From: an uncultured Muribaculaceae bacterium
GTDB lineage: Bacteria; Bacteroidota; Bacteroidia; Bacteroidales; Muribaculaceae
Length of the DNA: 38,348 nt
Direction: 5' to 3'
Assembly (NCBI GenBank): GCA_944321705.1
Contig: CALUMG010000018.1
Location: forward strand, 1 to 38,348
Positions 8,040 to 16,208 of the stretch are shown here, in pieces. Below the pieces are notes generated by a model, which saw only the letters and a list, made by a program, of their open reading frames with translations, had not been told where the DNA came from and did no database searches. The position numbers and the translations under genes were made by a program. Position 1 is the first letter of the stretch. Every line of letters starts with the position of its first letter.

Positions 8040-8147
8040 TTTATACACAACTGCCAAATAAAAGCATCAGCACAACCGCGTAAATTAATAAAAAACATAA
8101 CGTAGAAAATAAACACGTCCGCTTTTCCCATTGCGCTCAACTTTCGT

Positions 8148-8155
8148 TATATTTG
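8148..8155 (+). promoter_or_regulatory. -7 box before the repeat-protein gene
   Basis: TATATTTG fits TAnnTTTG. The upstream element is only T-rich (TTTT near 8124), not a clean TTG. The implied leader is about 45 bases. Confidence 0.5.
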
Positions 8156-8206
8156 CAATATATATTAGAGTGCTTATTTTGATTGAAAACAAAAACATCA
8201 ACATCT

Positions 8207-8578
8207 ATGAAACATCTCCGTCTCATCATTACAATCGCATTATTCATAAGTTGTGCGCTGCAATCATTCGCAGTCGACGAATATTATCTCAACAAAGCCG
8301 AGAGCTACCGACGTGATGCCGAATATTATTTTGAAAAAGCCAAAGGATATGAACGCGATGCTGAATATTACAGCAAACGAGCACAAAACTACTATCGCGA
8401 AGCCGAATACTATGCCAAGAAACAAGACTACAACCGAGTAAAGACCTACCAAAACTGGGCCGAAAATGAGATTGACAAGATGCAATTGCGCTTGGAATGG
8501 GCCGAAGACGCAAGGGAAAAGGCTGAACTACGGATGAAATGGGCTCGAGACGCATATGAGAGAGCCTATGACGATTGA
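8207..8578 (+). CDS. Small secreted protein of 14-residue Tyr-rich repeats
   Basis: 123 residues from the ATG at 8207, which opens a good signal peptide (MKHLRLIITIALFIS...); the in-frame ATG at 8183 only adds a polar extension. After the signal come three 14-residue units starting EYY: EYYLNKAESYRRDA, EYYFEKAKGYERDA and EYYSKRAQNYYREA. A broken fourth unit follows. A second repeat type comes next: QLRLEWAEDAREKA and ELRMKWARDAYERA. The pattern predicts one long charged alpha-helix or coiled coil with aromatic stripes. At the DNA level the first units are 42 bases long (8279-8404) but diverged, so the repeat is old. I do not recognise a family. A periplasmic or envelope location is inferred from the signal peptide. 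Confidence 0.7.
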   Translation: MKHLRLIITIALFISCALQSFAVDEYYLNKAESYRRDAEYYFEKAKGYERDAEYYSKRAQNYYREAEYYAKKQDYNRVKTYQNWAENEIDKMQLRLEWAEDAREKAELRMKWARDAYERAYDD

Positions 8579-8636
8579 GCACTCCAATCGCCTCAAGAGT
8601 CATCATGTCTGCCGATAGCTTCTTAATTTTAACAAG

Positions 8637-8657
8637 TTGCCATTAAAACAATGGCAA
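8637..8657. repeat. 8-bp inverted repeat between two genes
   Basis: TTGCCATT and AATGGCAA around AAAAC. It could be a weak terminator of the repeat-protein gene, but no T-run follows on the + strand. Confidence 0.4.
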
Positions 8658-8690
8658 TCACATCATGCAAATTGCTTTAATTTCTTAAAA

Positions 8691-8723
8691 TTGCCCGAAA
8701 TTCATAGGTTCTTTGTATTTTTG
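8691..8723 (+). promoter_or_regulatory. Promoter of the porin gene
   Basis: TTG at 8691-8693 and TATTTTTG at 8716-8723, spaced 22 bases, close to the Bacteroidetes optimum. The ATG follows at 8747. Confidence 0.65.
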
Positions 8724-8746
8724 CACGACAATACGGATACGACAGA

Positions 8747-10723
8747 ATGAAAATAAACTACATACACTGCCTTTTTGTTATCATACTTGCATCACTTGCC
8801 TGCTCCGTATCGGCAAAAAAAGAGACAGCTATTGCTCCGTCATTCGCTTGGAGCATATCTGAACCTCTTGGCTTGAGATATACATCCACAATCGACACAT
8901 TGCAATACAATTATTACCAACAAGCGATTCCGTCGATGGTGAGCAAGGCTTATGCAACTACCGGAAACTTAGGGGCAGAAGGACAAGACCAAATATTTTT
9001 TGACAGACCCGACCACTCCAATTTCTTTTTTGAAGATGCTCTCGCGGCATGGTTGCCGTCAATAAAGACCCAACGCTACTATAACACCCGAATACCCATG
9101 ACCATCGTGTCTTACAATACTGGTGGAAATCGAAACAACATGCAAGACCGTCTGACGGCTTTATTTTCGGGAAATGTAAACAAAGCAATCCAAGTGGGAG
9201 CAGCAATGGATTACATATATTCAATGGGAACATATGATGCCCAGGCCACAAAAGATTTCACTTGGAGAGTATTCGGCTCTTATACAGGCGACCGATATGA
9301 ATTACAAGCCTACTTCAACAACTATAATTTTCTCAATAAAGAAAATGGAGGAATCACCGACGACCGTTACATCACCGACCCTGCTGAAGTCCAAGGCGGA
9401 TCGACCAATGTTGACAACAAGACCATTCCGGTGCATCTGTCGTCCGCGCATTCTCGCATATATGGCACGGAATTATATTTGAATCATCGCTACAAAGTAG
9501 GTTTTTATAAGAACTTCAGAGATTCCATTACCGACACCATCATAGGACGCACATATATACCGGTGACAAGTTTCATCTGGACTATGAATTATAAAAGCAA
9601 CAAGCACTTGTTCTTGAACTCGGAAGCCACCGAAGACACAACTTTCTTCGAGAATACCTACCTGTCGCTTAAAGGATCCAATGACGAAACCACCTATTGG
9701 AAACTTTCAAACACTTTCGGAATCCAAATGCTAGAAGGTTTCAACAAATATGCAAAATTCGGTCTTGCGGCATACATAACGCATGAAATAAGGAAATACA
9801 CCCAATATACCGACACGATAGAAACGGAATCGGCAAGTTCAGGCAAATTGACCCCGTTACCGACCTATTCAATTCCGCATTCAAAAACCGAAAATGTGGT
9901 ATGGGTTGGAGGGCAATTGACAAAACAACAGGGTTCCATAATCACTTACAATGCTACCGCGCAATTTGGCATTGTGGGGGAAGTGGCTGGCGATATTGAC
10001 ATAACAGGAGATATTTCAACTAAATTCAAATTGCGAAATGATAGTGTCAGAATTACTGGATACGGATATTTCAAAAACAAATCGGTTCCATATTTCTTAA
10101 ACAATTACATCTCCAACCACTACATCTGGCAAAATGACTTCGGGAAAACACGCCGATTCCGTGCCGGAGGCATACTTGATTTCCCGTTGACTCGCACTCG
10201 CGCCAACGTTGGAGTTGAGAATGTTCAAAACTTGATATATTTCAACGAATCAGGCATGCCGGCTCAAGCGGGAAACAACATCCAAGTTTTCAGCGCGACA
10301 ATCGACCAAAACTTCAAATTTGGCATTTTCAATTGGAATAATTCTGTCACTTATCAAACATCTTCGGATGATGTCGTTCTTCCATTGCCAAAGTTGTCAA
10401 TATATTCCAACATGTTCCTGCAATTCACCATTGCACGGGTTTTACATGTACAATTCGGCGTAGATTGTAATTACTACACAAAATATTATGCTCCCGCATA
10501 CAATCCTGCAACAATGACTTTTCATTCGCAACGGGAAATCCAATGTGGAAATTTTGCTTTCATGAATGCCTATGCAAACATGAAACTTAAAAAAACCCGT
10601 TTTTTCGTAATGTTCAGCCATGTAAACCAGAGTTTATTCGGAGGCAGTTATTTTGCCATACCGCACTACCCTCTCAATGCGATGAAATTCCAAATGGGAT
10701 TGTCGGTAGACTTTGCTCATTAA
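8747..10723 (+). CDS. Putative porin (Bacteroidetes Porin_10 family)
   Basis: 658 residues with a signal peptide (ending ...LACSVSA) and a long body of alternating aromatic/polar strands ending in a short hydrophobic strand, as expected for an outer-membrane beta-barrel. The order of motifs (FFDRPDHSNFFFEDALAAW early, then VPYFLNNYISNHYIWQNDF in the second half) and the length match the Bacteroidetes family annotated simply as putative porin. Its promoter is clear. The next gene, a membrane-anchored solute-binding domain, follows after 30 bases and is probably co-transcribed. This suggests a linked job in uptake or sensing of a small solute. The substrate is unknown. Confidence 0.82.
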   Translation: MKINYIHCLFVIILASLACSVSAKKETAIAPSFAWSISEPLGLRYTSTIDTLQYNYYQQAIPSMVSKAYATTGNLGAEGQDQIFFDRPDHSNFFFEDALAAWLPSIKTQRYYNTRIPMTIVSYNTGGNRNNMQDRLTALFSGNVNKAIQVGAAMDYIYSMGTYDAQATKDFTWRVFGSYTGDRYELQAYFNNYNFLNKENGGITDDRYITDPAEVQGGSTNVDNKTIPVHLSSAHSRIYGTELYLNHRYKVGFYKNFRDSITDTIIGRTYIPVTSFIWTMNYKSNKHLFLNSEATEDTTFFENTYLSLKGSNDETTYWKLSNTFGIQMLEGFNKYAKFGLAAYITHEIRKYTQYTDTIETESASSGKLTPLPTYSIPHSKTENVVWVGGQLTKQQGSIITYNATAQFGIVGEVAGDIDITGDISTKFKLRNDSVRITGYGYFKNKSVPYFLNNYISNHYIWQNDFGKTRRFRAGGILDFPLTRTRANVGVENVQNLIYFNESGMPAQAGNNIQVFSATIDQNFKFGIFNWNNSVTYQTSSDDVVLPLPKLSIYSNMFLQFTIARVLHVQFGVDCNYYTKYYAPAYNPATMTFHSQREIQCGNFAFMNAYANMKLKKTRFFVMFSHVNQSLFGGSYFAIPHYPLNAMKFQMGLSVDFAH

Positions 10724-10753
10724 TAACAAACACTATCAACATAAGACATTACC

Positions 10754-11578
10754 ATGCACAACAAGCCGTTAAAGCCTAAAAAAGGCAATTACATAATTTA
10801 TATAATACTGATAATCTTAGTGATAATTGTAATGGCCACTTTAAAACGTTGTGCTTCCAATGTCGATGAAAGGAATGGCAATGACAACCCATCCCAAGAA
10901 ACTATAAATATTGCAATTGAATATTCTCCCCTATCCCTGTATACCTATGATGATACCCTTGGCGGCTTTGCCTATGATGTCATGCGACTCATCGGAAACC
11001 ATTTCAACAAAAACATTAAGTTTCATCCCATTGTAACGCTTAAAAACACAATGGACGACCTAATAGCCGGGAAATACGACATGGTCATCGCGCAATATCC
11101 AGAAACCAAAGAAGACAAAGATAAATATTTGTTCTCCGAAGCTCTGTATATCGACAGCCAAGTACTCATCCAGCTTAAAGACAGCGAAGGTAAAACCGCT
11201 GTCAACAACCAACTTGAACTTGCCGAAGATACAGTTGTGATTATAAAAGACTCCCCGATGCTTCAGCGCATAGAGAACCTAAGCCATGAAATAGGTGACA
11301 CCATACACGTCATAGTAGATGAAAACTATGGACCCGAACAATTGTTTTTGCGAGTAGCAACTGGAGAAGTTAAATATGCTGTAATCAACAAATCAATCGC
11401 GACCCAAATGGCAAAAAAATATCCCAATGTAGATTGCAGCACAAAAATAAGTTTTTCCCAATTTCAATCAGTGATACTTAAAAAAGACGAAAAAGCGTTG
11501 TGCGACAGCTTAAACAACTGGATAAGAGAAATAAAAGGCACTCCGCAATTCAAAAAATTGCAATCAAGATATTTCTAA
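10754..11578 (+). CDS. Membrane-anchored solute-binding protein (SBP_bac_3-like)
   Basis: 274 residues. A single N-terminal membrane anchor (IIYIILIILVIIVMATL, residues about 14-30) precedes a periplasmic domain with the type-II binding-protein layout. NIAIEYSPLSLYTYDD opens lobe 1. GGFAYDVMRLIG and AGKYDMVIAQYPET follow, then a crossover to lobe 2 at about residue 135, and a return near residue 230. This resembles the N-terminal domain of the lytic transglycosylase MltF and amino-acid-binding proteins, but no transglycosylase domain follows. It sits 30 bases after the porin. Its stop is only 8 bases from the convergent cls stop, leaving no room for a terminator. Confidence 0.78.
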   Translation: MHNKPLKPKKGNYIIYIILIILVIIVMATLKRCASNVDERNGNDNPSQETINIAIEYSPLSLYTYDDTLGGFAYDVMRLIGNHFNKNIKFHPIVTLKNTMDDLIAGKYDMVIAQYPETKEDKDKYLFSEALYIDSQVLIQLKDSEGKTAVNNQLELAEDTVVIIKDSPMLQRIENLSHEIGDTIHVIVDENYGPEQLFLRVATGEVKYAVINKSIATQMAKKYPNVDCSTKISFSQFQSVILKKDEKALCDSLNNWIREIKGTPQFKKLQSRYF

Positions 11579-11586
11579 TATCATGC

Positions 11587-13017
11587 TTAAAGCACCGGAC
11601 TTAACAATCTAACCAACGATTCCCTGTAACGCTCATATACCGACCGATGACGCCACAACGTAGGACTGATGCGGACACAATTTTGCTGGTCAGCCATGAA
11701 TATGTCAGTCATTCTCTTATTCACATCTTTACTGTATATAAACGCGTTGCATTCAAAATTATGCTCAAAGCTCCTGAAGTCGAAATTGGTCGAGCCTGTG
11801 GTGCAAAATTCTTCATCCACGACAAGTGTTTTAGCATGCAACATCCCTGCATTATATAAATATATTTTTATCCCGGCTCGCAAACATTCTGAAACATAGG
11901 AAAACGAAGCAAGCCTCAGCATCGTGGAATCAGAACGACGAGGCATCATGATGCGAACATCGACTTTCGCAAGCGCCGCAGCTTGAAGTACTTTAAGCAG
12001 GCTTTCAGTAGGAAGAAAATAAGGTGTTTGTATATATACACGTTTTTTTGCGTTCCCTATCATTTTTATAAACAACATCATTATGTTTCCCCATCGGCCT
12101 GTAGGACCGCTCGACATCAATTGTATGCCAATATTATCGGAATCCTTTACGTCATACTGCTTGACAGGTTCAACGAGCAATGGTTGTCCCATAAAATTCC
12201 AATCCACGGCAAATGTATATTGAAGCCCCGACACGGCAGGCCCGCTTATCCTCAAATGAGTGTCTCGCCAATGCCCGTACCGAGTGCCTTTTATATATCT
12301 GTCGGCAATATTCATGCCTCCTATATATCCGTATACACCATCGACTACTGCCACCTTCCTGTGATTTCGCCAATTTATGCGTGTAGCAAGTTGAGGGAAA
12401 GTAACCTTCATGAAAGGCAAAGCCATCACTCCTTTTGCTCGCATGTTCTCAAAGAAACTGTCTTTGGCCTTGAACGACCCTACATGGTCATATATGACTC
12501 TGACTTTCACTCCCTCTCCTGCCTTTTTTATCAACAGTTCGCTTATCTCATGCCCCAGTTCATCATCCTCAAATATATAGAACTGCATGTGAATATAACT
12601 TTTCGCCTCAGTGATGTCTTTCTTCAATTGTGTAAACATCTCTGAACAGTTTGTAAAAATATCCACTTCGTTCCCCGGAAAATACCTCGCTCCAGTAAGC
12701 GACCTGGCCAACCTTATCTCCTGCTTGCATTCATTGGAAAGAGGTAATTTCGACTCGTCAATTATTCTAAAAGGCTCTATCCGATTCAATTTACGCTTGT
12801 TCTTGTTTGAAATGAGCCTCTTGCTCTTCATGCTCCTACCGAAAAAAGCATATAGCACCATTCCGACCACAGGCAGGAACAACAATACCGTTATCCACCC
12901 GAGAGACTTGACGGGATTGCGATTCTCCGATATCACTACTGCAATAATACTGAACACCGTTATCACATAAATAACGGTAAAAACAATATATGTCCACTCA
13001 GAAAAAGACAAACCCAT
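11587..13017 (-). CDS. cls: Cardiolipin synthase (phospholipase D family)
   Basis: 476 residues. Two N-terminal membrane segments (about residues 8-28 and 38-58) are followed by two phospholipase-D domains. The catalytic HKD motifs are complete: NHRKVAVVDGVYGYIGGMN near residue 215 and HAKTLVVDEEFCTTGSTNF near residue 392. The enzyme condenses phosphatidylglycerol (or PG with PE) to cardiolipin at the inner membrane. The ATG at 13017 opens the first membrane segment. It is transcribed alone, convergent with the solute-binding gene; no consensus promoter is seen in 13018-13100. Confidence 0.93.
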   Translation of the reverse strand: MGLSFSEWTYIVFTVIYVITVFSIIAVVISENRNPVKSLGWITVLLFLPVVGMVLYAFFGRSMKSKRLISNKNKRKLNRIEPFRIIDESKLPLSNECKQEIRLARSLTGARYFPGNEVDIFTNCSEMFTQLKKDITEAKSYIHMQFYIFEDDELGHEISELLIKKAGEGVKVRVIYDHVGSFKAKDSFFENMRAKGVMALPFMKVTFPQLATRINWRNHRKVAVVDGVYGYIGGMNIADRYIKGTRYGHWRDTHLRISGPAVSGLQYTFAVDWNFMGQPLLVEPVKQYDVKDSDNIGIQLMSSGPTGRWGNIMMLFIKMIGNAKKRVYIQTPYFLPTESLLKVLQAAALAKVDVRIMMPRRSDSTMLRLASFSYVSECLRAGIKIYLYNAGMLHAKTLVVDEEFCTTGSTNFDFRSFEHNFECNAFIYSKDVNKRMTDIFMADQQNCVRISPTLWRHRSVYERYRESLVRLLSPVL

Positions 13018-13159
13018 GGTAGCGTTTTTATATTATTCCGATAAGCGAATATAATAATTTTATTTTAATCCTATATAAACTTCGTTTTTTTATCTTCAAT
13101 CCATATTTTAAAATAAACACAAACGTTCATTATTTATTTCATGGAAAAACATTTTCATG

Positions 13160-13167
13160 TAACTTTG
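13160..13167 (+). promoter_or_regulatory. -7 box before the SGNH hydrolase gene
   Basis: TAACTTTG fits TAnnTTTG, 22 bases before the ATG at 13190. The upstream element is TTT rather than TTG. The rest of the gap 13018-13189 is AT-rich without an interpretable feature. Confidence 0.5.
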
Positions 13168-13189
13168 CAACGAAACAACATATCCAATA

Positions 13190-14419
13190 ATGGCAACACT
13201 TTTTCGCATAATATTTTTTTCAATCTTAATAACATCTTTCTCTTCAAGTATAAACGCCCAGTCGCTCGACTTCATCAATACCGACATAAACACAATTGAA
13301 ATGAACGGTGACGACTGGAGTGAATTGAAAGAAGAATTACAAAACCTGCGTCCTTGGACTTCCGACAAGTTCAACATCCTGCACATCGGTGATTCTCACA
13401 TTCAAGCCGATATAATGACATCGGTGGTTCGCAGGATTTTGCAACAAGAGTTTGGCAACGGCGGACGCGGATGCATTGCCGCGTTGAAACTTGCAGGGAC
13501 CAATCAACCATCTGATTATTCCATCACTTCCAGCACCAAGCCTTACGCAAAATGCCGATTGGCAAAACACAGCCGTAACATAACTCCGGGAGTAACCGGC
13601 GTAGGTGTCCGATTCAACAACAACCCAAGCAAATTATCCATAACGCTGCATGGAGAAGACAGCTTGTTCAGCAATATAACATTGCTACACTCTCCTTCCC
13701 ACAAGTACATTACCGCAAATGCCAACCAAATTCCTTGCATAGGAACAGAAATTTCATCCTATGCAACATCATTCAATCTCCAGCATGAAATACAAGCTGT
13801 AAATATAGATATCGACCTCGACGGCACATTCTACGGAGCTTATGTCACAAACAACCGTTCAGGAATCGTATATAATTCGATAGGTAATAACGGTGCATGC
13901 TTCTCGCATTACTTGGATATCGACAGCTTCGGAACGCAGACCAAACTGTTCAATCCTCAACTGATAATATTATCAATGGGAACAAATGAAGCATTCGGAA
14001 GCGCAAGCAACAGTGACATATATGCCAGCATCGACAGCCTTGTATCGACATTGCATGAAGCCAATCCCGAAGCCAAATTCTTACTTACGACTCCTATTGA
14101 AAGTCAAAAACGCATCCGCAAGCGCGTAAAACGTAACGGGAAATACCGCACCATACGCACATTCTCGGTCAATAACAAAGTGTCGGTCGTCCGCGACATA
14201 ATCAAGCAATATGGCAAAGACAAGCATATCCCTGTGTGGGACTTATATGAAATAGCTGGAGGAAAAGGTTCTTCAAACCTGTGGATAGAAAACGGCTTGA
14301 TGAACAGCCGCGACCATGTACACTGTAATGTAATAGGATATGAACTGCAAGGTTCTTTACTGAGTGACGCATTGCTAATGCAAATGCGAGGCAATGTGGA
14401 AATTTCGGCAAGTAATTAA
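13190..14419 (+). CDS. Secreted SGNH/GDSL-type esterase
   Basis: 409 residues with a signal peptide ending ...SSINAQ. SGNH blocks are visible. Block I is ILHIGDSHIQADI with Ser69 as nucleophile. A Gly-containing stretch supplies the oxyanion hole. Block III is LSMGTNEAFG, with Asn in the expected place. Block V is SRDHVHCNVIGY, giving the Asp375/His378 pair. The insert between blocks I and III is large (about 150 residues, beta-rich), as in Bacteroidetes periplasmic members thought to act on acetylated cell-wall or surface glycans. No MBOAT acetyltransferase gene is adjacent. The acyl-CoA ligase follows after 43 bases and may share the transcript. The substrate is not readable. Confidence 0.83.
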   Translation: MATLFRIIFFSILITSFSSSINAQSLDFINTDINTIEMNGDDWSELKEELQNLRPWTSDKFNILHIGDSHIQADIMTSVVRRILQQEFGNGGRGCIAALKLAGTNQPSDYSITSSTKPYAKCRLAKHSRNITPGVTGVGVRFNNNPSKLSITLHGEDSLFSNITLLHSPSHKYITANANQIPCIGTEISSYATSFNLQHEIQAVNIDIDLDGTFYGAYVTNNRSGIVYNSIGNNGACFSHYLDIDSFGTQTKLFNPQLIILSMGTNEAFGSASNSDIYASIDSLVSTLHEANPEAKFLLTTPIESQKRIRKRVKRNGKYRTIRTFSVNNKVSVVRDIIKQYGKDKHIPVWDLYEIAGGKGSSNLWIENGLMNSRDHVHCNVIGYELQGSLLSDALLMQMRGNVEISASN

Positions 14420-14462
14420 ATACTATTTCTCATTGTGTAATAATTGACATTTTCCTTAAAAT

Positions 14463-16115
14463 ATGGAACAAATATCTATTATAAAACGAATTGAGACATC
14501 AATACGCGATAATTGGGAAGAACTGGCTCTCACCGATTTCAACGGCGTATCGTTCCAATATCGTACAATTGCCCGTAAAATAGCCAAGTTGCATATAGCT
14601 TATGAAGCAGCAGGCATAAAAAAAGGTGACAAGATTGCCCTATGTGGGCGAAATTCGGCACAATGGTCAATCGCTTTTCTCGCTACGTTGACCTACGGAG
14701 CTGTCCCTGTCCCTATACTTCATGACTTCAAGCCCGACATGATACATCATCTTGTCAACCACTCGGAAGCTAAGATTTTCTTTACCGACCGTTCCATTTG
14801 GGAAAACCTTGACCCTGAAACAATACCCAATATCCTTGGCACCATACACATCAGCGACTATTCGCTTTTGTTCTCTCGTGACAAAGATTTACAACATGCC
14901 AGGTTGCATCTTAATGAACTATTTGGCAAGAAATATCCCGAGAGGTTCACTCCCGAAGATGTCAAATACGAGGAACCCGACCCCGAAAGTCTTGCCGTAA
15001 TAAACTATACCTCGGGTTCTACTGGTTTTTCCAAAGGAGTGATGATTCCTTACAGGGCATTGACCTCCAACATCACCTATTGCATCGAGCACCTCACATT
15101 CCTCAAGCGTGGAGATGGGATGATATGCATGCTTCCTCTTGCCCACATGTATGGCCTTGTAATTGAAATGATACATCCTCTCGTGAAAGGATGCCACATA
15201 TATTTCCTCACAAAGTTACCATCGCCAAAGGTGATCATAGATGCTTTTGCAATGGTAAAGCCCAAATTGATAGTCAGCGTTCCGCTGATTCTCGAAAAAA
15301 TAATCAAGACCAAAGTATTCCCCTTGCTCGACAAGCCTTTGATGAAAATTCTAATGAAAATGCCGCTTGTTGACGAAAAACTGATGGCAAAAATCAAAGA
15401 CCGGCTTCAAGAGACTTTCGGAGGCAACTTGAAAGAATTCATCATCGGCGGTGCTGCACTCAACAAAGATGTCGAATCATTCCTACGCCGCATAAATTTC
15501 CCTTATACCGTTGGTTACGGTATGACTGAATGCGCTCCGTTGCTATCTTATGCTCCTTGGAACGAAACTAAACCAGGTTCTTGTGGTCGAATTGTCGACA
15601 GGATGCAAGCTCGCATCGACTCTGGCGACCCAACCAAGATAGCAGGAGAACTCGTCGTTAAAGGCGACAACGTGATGCTTGGATACTTCAAGAACGATGA
15701 AGCATCCGAAGCTGTTCTCAAAGATGGCTGGCTGCACACAGGAGACCTGTGCACGATTGATGATGACGGATTCTTGTTCATTCGCGGTCGCAGCAAGAAT
15801 ATGATTCTTGGTCCTTCGGGGCAAAACATTTATCCCGAAGAAATCGAGCAGCAATTGAACAACATGCCTTATGTGAACGAATCTCTGATTGTGGAAGAGA
15901 ATGGCAAACTCGTGGCATTGATATATCCCGACATTGAAAATGGCGAGAAACAAGGGATGACATTCAACGACCTCGCAAAAACAATGAAAGACAATATAAT
16001 AGCTCTTAACAAGGAACTACCGGGATACTCGCAAATCGAGAACCTGAAAGTACTCCACGAAGAATTCGAAAAAACGCCCAAACGCTCCATAAAACGTTAT
16101 CTTTACCAACACTAA
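14463..16115 (+). CDS. Long-chain acyl-CoA synthetase (AMP-binding)
   Basis: 550 residues of the ANL adenylating superfamily. The ATP P-loop NYTSGSTGFSKGVMI is near residue 182. GYGMTECAPL (A5) is near 353 and GWLHTGDL (A7) near 421. The C-terminal KTPKRSIKRYLYQH holds the expected catalytic lysine of the mobile domain. Such enzymes activate fatty acids to acyl-CoA at the cytoplasmic face of the membrane. The sequence fits the FadD15/LCFA-ligase type common in Bacteroidales. It probably shares a transcript with the upstream SGNH esterase (43-base gap). A strong hairpin lies downstream. The acyl chain is not determinable. Confidence 0.9.
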   Translation: MEQISIIKRIETSIRDNWEELALTDFNGVSFQYRTIARKIAKLHIAYEAAGIKKGDKIALCGRNSAQWSIAFLATLTYGAVPVPILHDFKPDMIHHLVNHSEAKIFFTDRSIWENLDPETIPNILGTIHISDYSLLFSRDKDLQHARLHLNELFGKKYPERFTPEDVKYEEPDPESLAVINYTSGSTGFSKGVMIPYRALTSNITYCIEHLTFLKRGDGMICMLPLAHMYGLVIEMIHPLVKGCHIYFLTKLPSPKVIIDAFAMVKPKLIVSVPLILEKIIKTKVFPLLDKPLMKILMKMPLVDEKLMAKIKDRLQETFGGNLKEFIIGGAALNKDVESFLRRINFPYTVGYGMTECAPLLSYAPWNETKPGSCGRIVDRMQARIDSGDPTKIAGELVVKGDNVMLGYFKNDEASEAVLKDGWLHTGDLCTIDDDGFLFIRGRSKNMILGPSGQNIYPEEIEQQLNNMPYVNESLIVEENGKLVALIYPDIENGEKQGMTFNDLAKTMKDNIIALNKELPGYSQIENLKVLHEEFEKTPKRSIKRYLYQH

Positions 16116-16138
16116 AAGACACACGACAACAATAAAAC

Positions 16139-16177
16139 ACAGGAGGCCGGCTTCTACAATTCAAGCCGGCCTCCTGT
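16139..16177. terminator. Strong hairpin terminator between convergent genes
   Basis: ACAGGAGGCCGGCTT and AAGCCGGCCTCCTGT pair perfectly over 15 bp around a 9-base loop. The minus-strand exit GTTTTATTGTTG is T-rich and suits the WG-repeat gene; the + strand exit is poorer in T. Confidence 0.85.
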
Positions 16178-16208
16178 CTGTCTAACAGTTTCTATGACCT
16201 GTGTTCTG

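Noticed and set aside
8279..8404. Possible CRISPR-like or DNA-level tandem repeat of 42-base units
   Set aside because: The units are conserved as protein, not as DNA; they are coding repeats within one gene, with no spacers.
13108..13386. 92-codon minus-strand frame over the SGNH gene start
   Set aside because: It overlaps a well-supported gene with a signal peptide and catalytic motifs, and has no family features.
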